34,137 nucleotides of DNA from Sphingobacterium sp. (GTDB lineage Bacteria > Bacteroidota > Bacteroidia > Sphingobacteriales > Sphingobacteriaceae): contig JAIRVH010000008.1 of NCBI GenBank assembly GCA_031253985.1, positions 1 through 34,137 of the forward strand. Reading direction: 5' to 3'. The translations under genes and the position numbers were made by a program. The notes under the pieces were generated by a model, which had not been told where the DNA came from, did not search any database, and worked only from the letters and a program-made list of their open reading frames with translations. This document shows, piece by piece, positions 1 through 8,204 of this stretch. How positions within the stretch are numbered: the stretch's first letter is position 1; each line of letters opens with the position of its first letter.

Positions 1-465
1 AAATGTTTGGGAACAAACTCCTACGATGTGCATTTGGGGAAATATTTGGCAACGTATGCGGACCGTGTACTTGATGCCAAGAAGCACAATGAAATTCAGC
101 ATTTTGAAATCCCGGAAGAGGGTTTCGTCTTGGAACCCAACACCCTTTATTTAGGCGTTACTCAAGAGTATACCGAAACACATAAGCATGTTCCTTTTTT
201 GGAAGGAAAATCTAGTACAGGCCGTTTGGGAATTGATATCCATGCAACAGCTGGTAAGGGAGATGTGGGATTCTGTAATACCTGGACTTTAGAGATTTCT
301 GTTGCGCAGCCTGTGAGGGTTTATGCAGGAATGCCTATCGGTCAATTGATTTATTTTGCCGTAGAAGGGGATATTGAGACGTTTTATAATACCAAGGGTA
401 ATGCAAAATACAATGGTAAGACGATCCGTCCAGTGGAATCCATGATGTGGAAGAATAATTTCTGA
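1..465 (+). CDS. dcd: dCTP deaminase, N-terminus outside window
   Basis: Deaminates dCTP to dUTP in the cytosol as the first step toward dTTP. The reading frame is open from base 1 (K-C-L-G-T-N-S-Y-D-V-H), so the gene is cut by the window edge. An internal TTG at 7 is not a plausible start, because the Dcd family has the conserved R-K-C-L-G-T-N-S-Y-D motif well inside the protein and is usually about 180 residues long; some 25 N-terminal residues are missing. Visible family features are the G-K-S-S-T-G-R-L-G-I block followed by H-A-T-A, and the T-L-E-I strand that supplies the catalytic glutamate. The gene converges with the glycosyltransferase on the other strand with only 10 bases between the stop codons and no obvious terminator. 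The identification is firm; only the length is incomplete. Confidence 0.93.
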   Translation, partial: KCLGTNSYDVHLGKYLATYADRVLDAKKHNEIQHFEIPEEGFVLEPNTLYLGVTQEYTETHKHVPFLEGKSSTGRLGIDIHATAGKGDVGFCNTWTLEISVAQPVRVYAGMPIGQLIYFAVEGDIETFYNTKGNAKYNGKTIRPVESMMWKNNF

Positions 466-475
466 TGCGGAAATA

Positions 476-1714
476 TTAAAATTTATTCTTTTCTTCAATC
501 CATAGGGACATATATTTTGTACTTTGCATTGTGTGATGCAATAAGATCTGACTAATAAAGTTTTGTTGTCGATGCCTATCGATCTGTACTTTTAGTAATG
601 ATAGATTCGTCATAAAGTCCGCTTGGTACTTTTGTTTTTCGTAACGTTCGTTGATGATACGGATGCCATGCGCTTGTGCTGTGTTCCAGAGGTTCTCATT
701 TTCATATAATTCCGCGGTTTTTCGGCAGAAGGCTTCGGGATTATCTTCGATAAAACCATTCCAATCTAAATTACCTTTCATGGCTTCCGCTCCAACTGTT
801 GTGGTGACGGATGGTGTCCCTGTCTGCATGGCGTCGATAAACTTTCCTTTGACTCCGGCTCCGAATTGGATAGGGGCGACCAGTACACGGTAATTCTCCA
901 TCGTAAGCCGTGCTGATTCTGCCCTGCCTTTAATGAAGAAGTTTTCTTTTGGATTGTTTAATTGACGGACTTTTTGCGTTGCATAAGCCCCATAAATATG
1001 GAGTTCAACCTGAGGCAGCAGCTTTCTTAAGTGTGGCCAGATTTGCGTTTTTAGATATTGTACCGTATGCCAATTCGGCTCATGAATAAAGTTTCCGATA
1101 AATAGTAAGTTCTTGCGTTCTCCAAATGTTTTCCATTGTTTAATTTCGGTTGGACTAATTTCATTTTCGAGGAATGGAAGATAATAAAGGATGTCGGGTG
1201 AAATTCGAAAGACTTCGGTGAGAATCTTCATTTCCGATTCGGAAATAATCAATGACAAATCGCAACGTAGAATCGAAGCTATTTCTCGTTTAGCGGTATC
1301 GGTAAACAATTCTTGAAAGGAGAAATCCCCTTTATTTTTAACGCAGGTCTGTCTCGCTTGTCGCAGAAAATGTAGATCTTCCGTGTCGAGTACACGGAGT
1401 GCATTTGGACAATGCTGGGCAACACGCCAACCATATTGTTCTTCCACCATAAACCGATCAAAAACAACAATATCAGGCTGAAGCTGCGCAATGAACTCAT
1501 CAAAGCTGCTGCTATTCAACATAATTGCTTCCTCGTGAACGCCGAGCGATAGCAATGGTGCACTGTAAGGAGATTTAGCCGCCGCTGAAGCAAAGGTAAT
1601 ATGATAAGAGCGATTGATGAACGTGTCAATTAATTGCATCATGCGAAAACCCGCAGCAGAAGATGTTGGCTCTGGCCACACAAGTCCGATGAACAAAACC
1701 TTTTTCTCTTTCAT
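476..1714 (-). CDS. Glycosyltransferase, GT-B fold (family 1/4 type)
   Basis: A 412-residue cytosolic or membrane-associated glycosyltransferase that presumably transfers a sugar from a nucleotide-sugar donor to an envelope glycan or lipid; the substrates cannot be read from the sequence. The N-terminus (K-K-V-L-F-I-G-L-V-W-P-E-P) is the first Rossmann strand of a GT-B enzyme. Around residue 205 a second Rossmann start (N-L-L-F-I-G-N-F) marks the donor domain. At about 278-305 lies the donor-binding signature, with A-P-I-Q-F-G-A-G-V-K-G-K and a following G-T-P-S-V stretch. Length is normal for the family. It stands alone: dcd converges at its 3' end and the MprF-like gene diverges 122 bases upstream, so no polysaccharide cluster supports a specific role. 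Likely intact; specificity unknown. Confidence 0.8.
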   Translation of the reverse strand: MKEKKVLFIGLVWPEPTSSAAGFRMMQLIDTFINRSYHITFASAAAKSPYSAPLLSLGVHEEAIMLNSSSFDEFIAQLQPDIVVFDRFMVEEQYGWRVAQHCPNALRVLDTEDLHFLRQARQTCVKNKGDFSFQELFTDTAKREIASILRCDLSLIISESEMKILTEVFRISPDILYYLPFLENEISPTEIKQWKTFGERKNLLFIGNFIHEPNWHTVQYLKTQIWPHLRKLLPQVELHIYGAYATQKVRQLNNPKENFFIKGRAESARLTMENYRVLVAPIQFGAGVKGKFIDAMQTGTPSVTTTVGAEAMKGNLDWNGFIEDNPEAFCRKTAELYENENLWNTAQAHGIRIINERYEKQKYQADFMTNLSLLKVQIDRHRQQNFISQILLHHTMQSTKYMSLWIEEKNKF

Positions 1715-1836
1715 GCTGGAAAATTACTGATTAATGTGAAAAGAATTGACGAAAAATTAACAATTAGTCATTTTCAAACGATTAGCTTTATTTTAGTGTT
1801 ATTATACTTCAAGGTTATTCATCATTTAACGATCAT

Positions 1837-4431
1837 ATGGCCAAAACTATTGTTCAACGGATTCGACATTTTTCACCAAAGACCTATTGGAAGGAACTAA
1901 TAGCTGTTTTGGTTATCTTATTGGCCTTTGTATTTTTTAGAAATGAAAGGAAGGAGCTCGCGGCAATTATTCCGCAGTTGCGGGCGGCCAATCTAACCTG
2001 GGTTGCAGTAGGGGTCGGAATTACGATAGTGTACATTGTTCTTCAGGGATTAATGTATGTACAGAGCTTTAAGGCGATCGGCCTTTCCATTAATCTGCGG
2101 ATTGCAATTGACCTGTTTTTGAAACGGAACCTACTCAGTGTGTTTCTGCCTGCAGGTGGGATCAGTTCTTTGGCTTATACTACAACGCAGTTGCGGAAAA
2201 GAAATTTAAATACGACGCAGATTCATCAGGCTGGAGCTTTATATGGCTATGTTGGGTTGCTAACGGTCTTTTTGATTGGTGTACCCGTGATACTATACAC
2301 CGTCTGGCATAACAAAAATTTTGGAGATGCCTGGATTTCATTGTTGGTCCTGGGGCTTCTATTGGGATTTGTATTTTGGGTGGTATGGTCTTTTCGGACC
2401 CACAAGGGAATCTACCGTTGGGTAGAAGCAAAGTTCCCTGCTGTAGCATCCAACATCGACGAGATATTTTCGGGTGAAGTAAAGCTAAAGTACCTATTGA
2501 GTACGATGCTGGCATCGATGGTCGTTGAATGCTGCGGTATCGCGCACGCATTTGTAAGTATGTATGCCCTTGGCTTGGATCACTCTTTTGAAGCTGCGGC
2601 AATTGCCTATACGGTTTCGGTTGTTTTAATGATCGTTTCTCCTTTTCTACGTGGGCTTGGGGCAGTCGAGCTGACTATGCTGTATATTTTTAAAGCATAT
2701 GGTTATTCACAGGCACAAGGATTGGGCATTACGATTCTATACCGTGCGTTTGAGTTTTGGCTTCCATTAGTCTTGGGGCTTCTGGCGTTTGCATGGCGTG
2801 GAAAACAGTTGCTGGCCCGTATTGGACCTGCGCTGTTGATCTTTTTCTTAGGAATGGTGAATCTCGTCTCTGTATTAACACCGCCGTTGGCCGATAGGAT
2901 GAAACTTGATCGCTTTTATTTGCCTTTAGAAGCCATTCATGCTTCTAAATTTATGGTTTTTGTCTTGGGTGTGGGATTATTGGTTACTTCGGCCTATTTA
3001 ATTAAAGGTTTTCGGATCGCATTTTGGATCGCCGTGGTTTTTAGCGCGCTGTCCCTTTTTGGGCATGTGTTTAAAGCTTTGGATTATGAAGAGGCCTCAG
3101 TAGCGTTGTTGACCTTGGTTTTACTGGCGGTAAGCTATAAGCAATATCGCATCAAAAGTAATATTCGTTGGGTAAGAATTGGATTTATTACCTTTTTTGT
3201 TGCCTTGGTAGCGATTTGCCTGTTTGATGTGCTAAGTTTTTATTTTATTGATAAACAGCATTTTGGTGTGGATTTTACCTGGCGGCAATCGATTTACCAT
3301 ACTGCGCGAAGTTTCTTGCTATTTGCAGAGGATGAACTGATGCCGCAAACGACTTTTGGACAGGAGTTTCTGCGTATAACGCAAGTTTTGGGACTTTTCT
3401 GCTGGTTTCTATTAATCTATGCACTCGCGCGCCCCCGTCTGATTAATGATGAAGATTCTAGTAAGTCTGAAATCGAGCGGGCAGAACAATTATTACTTGA
3501 GTTTGGGCAGTCGCCGATGGACTTCTTTAAATTGGGAAAAGATAAGAGCCTGTTCTTTTCAGAAGTATCGGAGGGCTTTACAGCCTATCGCCTGGCTAAT
3601 GAGTTTGCAATCGTTTTAGATGAGCCTGTCTGTGAACAAGGGGATAAGGAAGAGCTGGTTCAGGAGTTTGATGAATACTGTTATGCCAATGGATTAAAAG
3701 CCATTTACTATCGTGTTGATGAAAATAGTTTGGTTCATTTTTCATCACTTCGTAAACAAAAGATCACCATTGGACAGGAGGCCGTCTTAGAATTAGACGC
3801 ATTTAAGCTGGAGGGGAAAGACCGTAAATCATTACGCAACGGGCTTAACGCAATTCAAAAGAAAGGGTTTACGACAGAAGTATTGACAGCTCCTCAAACA
3901 AGGGAAATTATTGATCAGCTGAAAATTGTCTCCAATGAGTGGCTAAAAGAATTTGATAAAAAAGAAATGGTTTTTTCGCAAGGCATGTTTGATGAAAGCG
4001 AGCTGATCTCGCAGGATATTATTGTGCTGAAAAATGAAACCAATCGAATCGTAGCCTTTTTGAATATCGTTCCCGACTACGCGAAAGATGAGTGTACATA
4101 TGATATGATCAGAAAGTCTCTCGAGGCCCCAGGTGGAAGTATGGACGCATTGATTGTTGAGCTTATCAACTATGCTAAACAAAAACGGTATGTCTACCTG
4201 AATTTGGGAATGGTACCAATGACAGGATTGGGGGCCGCGGACAGTCCGGCCGAGAAAATAATGAAGTTTGCGTCAGCGCGATTGGGAAATTTCAAACATT
4301 ACCACAGCCTGCGCGACTTTAAAGAGAAGTATGCAACATTTTGGGAAAATAAATACCTTATATTTGATAATGACTTTGATCTTATACAGCTTCCCGTAGC
4401 GTTGGTCAAAGTGATGAAGCCGAATGAATAG
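1837..4431 (+). CDS. mprF: MprF-like lipid aminoacyltransferase/flippase (DUF2156)
   Basis: An 864-residue inner-membrane protein with the MprF architecture. The N-terminal part to about residue 540 is a series of hydrophobic segments (flippase-like domain; first segment near residues 16-33), and the soluble C-terminal part (about 545-860) is a DUF2156/GNAT-like aminoacyltransferase. Visible C-terminal landmarks are G-K-D-R-K-S-L-R-N and N-L-G-M-V-P-M-T-G-L-G, which match the family motifs around the aminoacyl-transfer site. In known members this domain transfers an amino acid from aminoacyl-tRNA, usually lysine, to phosphatidylglycerol, and the membrane domain flips the product, lowering surface negative charge. 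The start is the ATG at 1837; no better one is visible. The VirJ/AcvB-like gene follows after 21 bases on the same strand, suggesting one operon in which one product makes and the other removes aminoacyl lipid. The amino acid and lipid used here are not known. Confidence 0.85.
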   Translation: MAKTIVQRIRHFSPKTYWKELIAVLVILLAFVFFRNERKELAAIIPQLRAANLTWVAVGVGITIVYIVLQGLMYVQSFKAIGLSINLRIAIDLFLKRNLLSVFLPAGGISSLAYTTTQLRKRNLNTTQIHQAGALYGYVGLLTVFLIGVPVILYTVWHNKNFGDAWISLLVLGLLLGFVFWVVWSFRTHKGIYRWVEAKFPAVASNIDEIFSGEVKLKYLLSTMLASMVVECCGIAHAFVSMYALGLDHSFEAAAIAYTVSVVLMIVSPFLRGLGAVELTMLYIFKAYGYSQAQGLGITILYRAFEFWLPLVLGLLAFAWRGKQLLARIGPALLIFFLGMVNLVSVLTPPLADRMKLDRFYLPLEAIHASKFMVFVLGVGLLVTSAYLIKGFRIAFWIAVVFSALSLFGHVFKALDYEEASVALLTLVLLAVSYKQYRIKSNIRWVRIGFITFFVALVAICLFDVLSFYFIDKQHFGVDFTWRQSIYHTARSFLLFAEDELMPQTTFGQEFLRITQVLGLFCWFLLIYALARPRLINDEDSSKSEIERAEQLLLEFGQSPMDFFKLGKDKSLFFSEVSEGFTAYRLANEFAIVLDEPVCEQGDKEELVQEFDEYCYANGLKAIYYRVDENSLVHFSSLRKQKITIGQEAVLELDAFKLEGKDRKSLRNGLNAIQKKGFTTEVLTAPQTREIIDQLKIVSNEWLKEFDKKEMVFSQGMFDESELISQDIIVLKNETNRIVAFLNIVPDYAKDECTYDMIRKSLEAPGGSMDALIVELINYAKQKRYVYLNLGMVPMTGLGAADSPAEKIMKFASARLGNFKHYHSLRDFKEKYATFWENKYLIFDNDFDLIQLPVALVKVMKPNE

Positions 4432-4452
4432 GTTGATAGAACTATCGTACAG

Positions 4453-5121
4453 ATGAAAAAATTAACTACACTATTTATAATTGGGAGCATAGCATTTCAT
4501 GCTTTTGCACAACAACGTTTGATTGACATGAAATACTGGAATAATAAAGCCGTATTGCCTTTGGTGCTCTATTTGAGTGGAGACGGCGGTTTCAATTCGT
4601 TCTCAAACAAACTCTGCGAGCTGATTGCTGGAGCGGGATATTCAGTTGCCGCCATTGATTCTAAGAATTATTTCTGGAAGAAGAAGAGTCCAAAAGAGAT
4701 TGCCGCTGATGTTTCAAACACACTTAAGAATTTGCTGTCCTCGCGGCAAAACACGCGTCTTTTTGTTGTAGGATACTCCTTTGGGGCTGATGCAGTGCCC
4801 TTTATTATTAACCGGCTAGACCCCGGTGTTAAGAAAAATGTCAAGAGCATTGTTTTATTGGAACCATCGGTATCGACAGATTTGGAGATTCATATCGCTG
4901 ATATTTTGGGGCGGAGCAATACCAAGCGCAGTCTTGATGTTGTTGATGAGATTAATCGTATGGAAGGCATCAAAACGGGGGTAATTCTTGGCGATGATGA
5001 GGCTGATTTTCCAATACAAAAGATAACACTCAAGAATTTTACAAAAAAATACCTTGCGGGAGGACATCATTTTAGTGGCAACGCGGAACAGGTTGCTAAG
5101 AACACTGTCGCACTCTTCTAA
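4453..5121 (+). CDS. VirJ/AcvB-family periplasmic alpha/beta hydrolase
   Basis: A 222-residue exported hydrolase. Residues 1-19 form a signal peptide ending F-A-Q. The mature protein has the VirJ/AcvB hallmarks: S-G-D-G-G-F near residue 42 (oxyanion region), I-D-S-K-N-Y-F-W at 69-75, the nucleophile elbow G-Y-S-F-G-A-D with Ser109, and G-G-H-H-F at 203-207 carrying the catalytic histidine. An acid is likely among the aspartates near 181-185. In Agrobacterium the related AcvB is reported to hydrolyse lysyl-phosphatidylglycerol in the periplasm and is encoded next to the MprF homologue LpiA. Here too it directly follows an mprF-like gene, 21 bases downstream. It is a single-domain protein, shorter than two-domain AcvB and closer to VirJ in size. 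Family assignment is strong; the lipid substrate is inferred from context. Confidence 0.82.
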   Translation: MKKLTTLFIIGSIAFHAFAQQRLIDMKYWNNKAVLPLVLYLSGDGGFNSFSNKLCELIAGAGYSVAAIDSKNYFWKKKSPKEIAADVSNTLKNLLSSRQNTRLFVVGYSFGADAVPFIINRLDPGVKKNVKSIVLLEPSVSTDLEIHIADILGRSNTKRSLDVVDEINRMEGIKTGVILGDDEADFPIQKITLKNFTKKYLAGGHHFSGNAEQVAKNTVALF

Positions 5122-5263
5122 ACGAACAGTCCTTTCTTTGTTGGTCTGTTAAGGAGCATTTCATCTGAGGCTTCAAACAGCGATTTACTTTTTTATGAGC
5201 TTAATGGGCTCTAAAGTCTTATATTTCTTGTCCTAGATCAAATAAATTAAAGAAAGAAGATGG

Positions 5264-5271
5264 TAATTTTG
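5264..5271 (+). promoter_or_regulatory. Candidate -7 promoter element (TAATTTTG)
   Basis: TAATTTTG fits the Bacteroidota -7 consensus TAnnTTTG exactly and lies 23 bases before the ATG of the LLM oxidoreductase. No clear -33 TTTG is found at the usual 19-21 base spacing, so the call is tentative. Confidence 0.4.
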
Positions 5272-5294
5272 ATATAGAATTTAAATAGACAAAA

Positions 5295-6335
5295 ATGGAA
5301 TTAGGAATAGGAATGTTTGGCGACTCTAGGATAGATCCTGTTACAGGTCAGATCCAGGCTGCACAAGATAGAATGAAAGAAATTATTGAAGAAATCAAAC
5401 TTATGGATCAAGTGGGATTAGATTTCTTTGGAATAGGCGAACATCATCGGGCAGATTATGCTGTTGCTGCGCCTGAAATTATCTTGGCTGCTGCTTCTAC
5501 CGTTACGAAAAATATTAAATTGGGCAGCGCGGTTTCGGTATTGAGTTCTGCTGATCCAGTTAAACTATTCCAGGATTTCGCTACCGTAGATCTGCTATCG
5601 GACGGCCGGGCCGAACTGATGGCAGGTCGGGGTTCATTCATTGAGTCTTTTCCGTTATTTGGTTATGATCTGAAAGATTATTCCGAGTTGTTTGAGGAGA
5701 AACTTGAGCTTTTGCTTCGTTTAAACAAGCAAAATCCGATAACTTGGCGTGGAAATTTTAGAGCTCCTCTGATCAATCAAGAAGTTTTTCCTCGGCCTAA
5801 AAATGGAACCCTACCAATTTGGGTGGCTGTCGGAGGGACAACTTCTTCGGTTATTCGTGCTGGAAAACTGGGTTTGCCGGTTATGTTCGCCATCATCGGT
5901 GGGATGTACGAGAGCTTCGATCATTTATTTGAAATGTATCGTCAAGCGTATGAAGATAATGGACATGATATGGCCAATTTTCAGGTCGGAGTGCACATGC
6001 ATGCGTTCTTTGGCGACAACAACGCTCAGGTGGCAGATTACTATTATCCGATTTATTCTGCACAGATGGATCGTATAGGAGCAAGTCGCGGATGGCCTCC
6101 ATATCAGCGCACACAATATGACTTTGGTAGATCTTCAAGAGGACATCTTATTGTGGGGGATGCTGCTTATGCTGTGGATAAGATTTTGCAAATACATGAG
6201 AAGTTTGGGTTGACACGTTTCTCTGCTCATATGGATGTGGGCGCCCCAGGGCATAAAGAAATGTTGCGATCTATAGAGATTTATGGTGAAAAAATAGCAC
6301 CGGAAATTAGAAAGGTGCTCGATAAAGGTGTCTAA
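5295..6335 (+). CDS. LLM class flavin-dependent oxidoreductase
   Basis: A 346-residue cytosolic TIM-barrel flavoprotein of the luciferase-like monooxygenase group, probably using FMN or F420-type chemistry on an unidentified substrate. The first strand (M-E-L-G-I-G-M-F-G-D), the G-L-D-F-F-G-I-G-E-H-H-R segment around residues 40-51, and the later S-D-G-R-A-E-L-M-A-G-R-G-S stretch are characteristic of the family. The long N-terminal loop with D-P-V-T-G-Q resembles the subfamily annotated only as a probable LLM oxidoreductase. It is monocistronic: the hydrolase gene ends 173 bases upstream and the MiaE-like gene begins 71 bases downstream with its own promoter candidate. The function within the family cannot be specified from sequence. 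Confidence 0.85.
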   Translation: MELGIGMFGDSRIDPVTGQIQAAQDRMKEIIEEIKLMDQVGLDFFGIGEHHRADYAVAAPEIILAAASTVTKNIKLGSAVSVLSSADPVKLFQDFATVDLLSDGRAELMAGRGSFIESFPLFGYDLKDYSELFEEKLELLLRLNKQNPITWRGNFRAPLINQEVFPRPKNGTLPIWVAVGGTTSSVIRAGKLGLPVMFAIIGGMYESFDHLFEMYRQAYEDNGHDMANFQVGVHMHAFFGDNNAQVADYYYPIYSAQMDRIGASRGWPPYQRTQYDFGRSSRGHLIVGDAAYAVDKILQIHEKFGLTRFSAHMDVGAPGHKEMLRSIEIYGEKIAPEIRKVLDKGV

Positions 6336-6372
6336 AGAAGCATAATCATTTTTTTTAAGGTCAGATATTCGC

Positions 6373-6380
6373 TACCTTTG
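6373..6380 (+). promoter_or_regulatory. Candidate -7 element for miaE (TACCTTTG)
   Basis: TACCTTTG is an exact TAnnTTTG match, 26 bases before the ATG at 6407. The expected -33 position holds a run of T rather than TTTG, so the promoter is only partly canonical. Confidence 0.45.
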
Positions 6381-6406
6381 TGATATAAATCATTTTAGAG
6401 AGTACG

Positions 6407-6988
6407 ATGCTTGGATTAAAGTTATTGACAGATCCGCGATGGGCAAACATCGCAGAAGGTAATTTAGAGGAGATTTTGACAGATCATGCATGGTGTGAAC
6501 AAAAGGCTGCTTCAAATGCAATATCATTAATTACAAACAACTCAGAACACGAAGATTTAGTACATGAACTGACAGCGATCGCTATCGAAGAAATGGAACA
6601 TTTTAAGATGGTGATTGATATCATCAAAGAACGCGGTTATACATTAGGCCGTGAACGCAAAGATGATTATGTGGGTCAATTGATGAAATTCTCTAAAAAA
6701 GACGGGAGCCGCAATATGGCTTTCATAGACCGTTTATTATTTGCGGCGATGATTGAAGCCCGTAGTTGTGAGCGTTTTAGAGTTTTGTCGCAAAATATTC
6801 AAGATAAAGAATTGGCAAAGTTTTATCATGATTTAATGGTTTCTGAAGCAAATCATTATACTACATTTTTAAATTTTGCGCGTAAATATACCGTAGATGT
6901 TGATGTTGAAAAGCGTTGGAAGGAGTGGCTGGATTTTGAAGGAAAGCTGATTCAGTCATACGGAAGTAAAGAGGCCATTCATGGCTAA
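6407..6988 (+). CDS. miaE: tRNA hydroxylase, MiaE type
   Basis: A 193-residue ferritin-like diiron enzyme. In the family it hydroxylates the isopentenyl group of 2-methylthio-N6-isopentenyladenosine at tRNA position 37. The diiron ligand pattern is visible: Glu31, E62-x-x-H65 (E-E-M-E-H), Glu117 with R-S-C-E-R after it, and E147-x-x-H150 (S-E-A-N-H). The regular alternation of long helices fits the four-helix bundle. Length matches the family. It is followed after 46 bases by a strong terminator and then by rlmN, another RNA-modifying enzyme, so the neighbourhood has a weak translation theme although the two genes are separately transcribed. Confidence 0.88.
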   Translation: MLGLKLLTDPRWANIAEGNLEEILTDHAWCEQKAASNAISLITNNSEHEDLVHELTAIAIEEMEHFKMVIDIIKERGYTLGRERKDDYVGQLMKFSKKDGSRNMAFIDRLLFAAMIEARSCERFRVLSQNIQDKELAKFYHDLMVSEANHYTTFLNFARKYTVDVDVEKRWKEWLDFEGKLIQSYGSKEAIHG

Positions 6989-7033
6989 GAGGATCTCGCC
7001 CCTACCTATTTTAAAACACATACATAACAGTTG

Positions 7034-7064
7034 TCCCGTTCTATTTCTTAGAACGGGATTTTTT
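7034..7064 (+). terminator. Rho-independent terminator after miaE
   Basis: Ten-base-pair stem: T-CCCGTTCTA (7034-7043) pairs with TAGAACGGG-A (7049-7058) around a 5-base loop, followed by a run of six T at 7059-7064. It separates miaE from rlmN. Confidence 0.9.
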
Positions 7065-7080
7065 GTCACTTAATTATTCT

Positions 7081-7088
7081 TATCTTTG
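7081..7088 (+). promoter_or_regulatory. -7 promoter element for rlmN (TATCTTTG)
   Basis: TATCTTTG is an exact TAnnTTTG match between the miaE terminator and the GTG start of rlmN at 7093, leaving only 4 bases before the start codon. The usual transcription start would then fall at or very near the start codon, implying a leaderless or near-leaderless mRNA. A TTTG at 7062-7065 is 15 bases upstream, closer than the usual 19-21. Confidence 0.5.
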
Positions 7089-7092
7089 TACC

Positions 7093-8163
7093 GTGATTGA
7101 AAAAAGTAAAATAATAGATATCAGGAGTTTGTCTTTGGATCAGATCAAAGATCAACTTACAGCGTTGGGGGAGCAAGGCTTTCGTGCGAAGCAGATTTAT
7201 GAATGGCTTTGGGTAAAGTCCTGTGTAGATTTTGATCAGATGAGCAATCTGAGTAAATCCCTTCGCGAGAAGCTGAAAGAGAATTTTACGATCAATGCAG
7301 TTACAGTTAAAGAATCTCAGATCAGCTCGGATAAAACAATTAAAAGTAGTTTTTGGCTGTATGACAACAATATTATTGAGGGGGTGTTAATACCGGCTCC
7401 AGAGCGAATGACTGCTTGTGTAAGCTCACAAGTAGGCTGTAGCTTGACCTGTAAGTTTTGCGCAACAGGCTATATGGATCGCAAAAGAAATCTCAATGCA
7501 GATGAGATTTATGATCAGGTGGTCCTGATCAGTAAACAGGCAGAAGAAAACTATGGGCAGCCCTTGACAAATATCGTTTATATGGGAATGGGCGAGCCCC
7601 TGTTGAACTATGCGAATATGATGAAGTCTGTTGAGCGTATTACCGCTCCAGACGGATTGAATATGGCTGCGAAGCGAATTACTGTTTCCACCGCCGGTAT
7701 CGCAAAAATGATTAAGAAGCTGGGGGATGATCAGGTGCGTTTTAACCTCGCGCTTTCTTTGCATGCTGCGAATGATAAAAAACGGAATGAGATTATGCCT
7801 ATCAATGAGCAGAACTCGCTCAAAGCACTGGCCGAAGCCCTCAAATATTTTTATGCCAAGACAAAGAACCCAATCACATTCGAATATATTGTCTTTAACA
7901 ATTTCAATGATGAATTGGAGGATGCAAAAGAGCTTGCTAAGTTCTGTAAACATGTCCCTTGTAAAGTCAATCTGATTGAATATAATCCTATTGCACTGGC
8001 CGATTTTTTGAATGCCGAAGCCGATAAAATCGAGGTGTTTGCAAATTATCTTAAAAGTCAGGGGATCATTACGAATGTAAGACGTAGCCGTGGCAAAGAT
8101 ATTGATGCTGCCTGTGGACAATTAGCTATCAAGGATAAGAAAAAAGAGGAATCCGAAGCTTAA
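7093..8163 (+). CDS. rlmN: 23S rRNA/tRNA adenine-C2 methyltransferase RlmN
   Basis: A 356-residue radical-SAM enzyme that methylates C2 of A2503 in 23S rRNA and A37 in some tRNAs, in the cytosol. The cluster motif C116-x3-C120-x2-C123 is present, and Cys109 seven residues before it corresponds to the conserved cysteine of RlmN. Cys341 in D-A-A-C-G-Q is the C-terminal methyl-carrying cysteine that defines the RlmN/Cfr family. G-M-G-E-P follows the usual spacing. I chose the GTG at 7093 (V-I-E-K-S-K-I-I-D-I-R): the longer frame from a TTG at 7063 begins inside the T-run of the terminator and overlaps the promoter element. Homologues also begin shortly before the I-R-S-L-S-L-D-Q stretch. It is the first gene before comF, 41 bases apart. 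Confidence 0.93.
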   Translation: MIEKSKIIDIRSLSLDQIKDQLTALGEQGFRAKQIYEWLWVKSCVDFDQMSNLSKSLREKLKENFTINAVTVKESQISSDKTIKSSFWLYDNNIIEGVLIPAPERMTACVSSQVGCSLTCKFCATGYMDRKRNLNADEIYDQVVLISKQAEENYGQPLTNIVYMGMGEPLLNYANMMKSVERITAPDGLNMAAKRITVSTAGIAKMIKKLGDDQVRFNLALSLHAANDKKRNEIMPINEQNSLKALAEALKYFYAKTKNPITFEYIVFNNFNDELEDAKELAKFCKHVPCKVNLIEYNPIALADFLNAEADKIEVFANYLKSQGIITNVRRSRGKDIDAACGQLAIKDKKKEESEA

Positions 8164-8204
8164 TCTGATCAATTGTTCCTATATTTAGTAGGAGCGTTAA
8201 CCAG

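Noticed and set aside
2180..2602. 140-codon frame antisense to the MprF-like gene
   Set aside because: No motif, no promoter, and it lies entirely within a conserved membrane-domain coding region.
7426..8121. Long open frame of 231 codons antisense to rlmN
   Set aside because: The sense strand encodes a complete radical-SAM enzyme with all its cysteines; the antisense product has no recognisable motif and looks like a codon-usage shadow.
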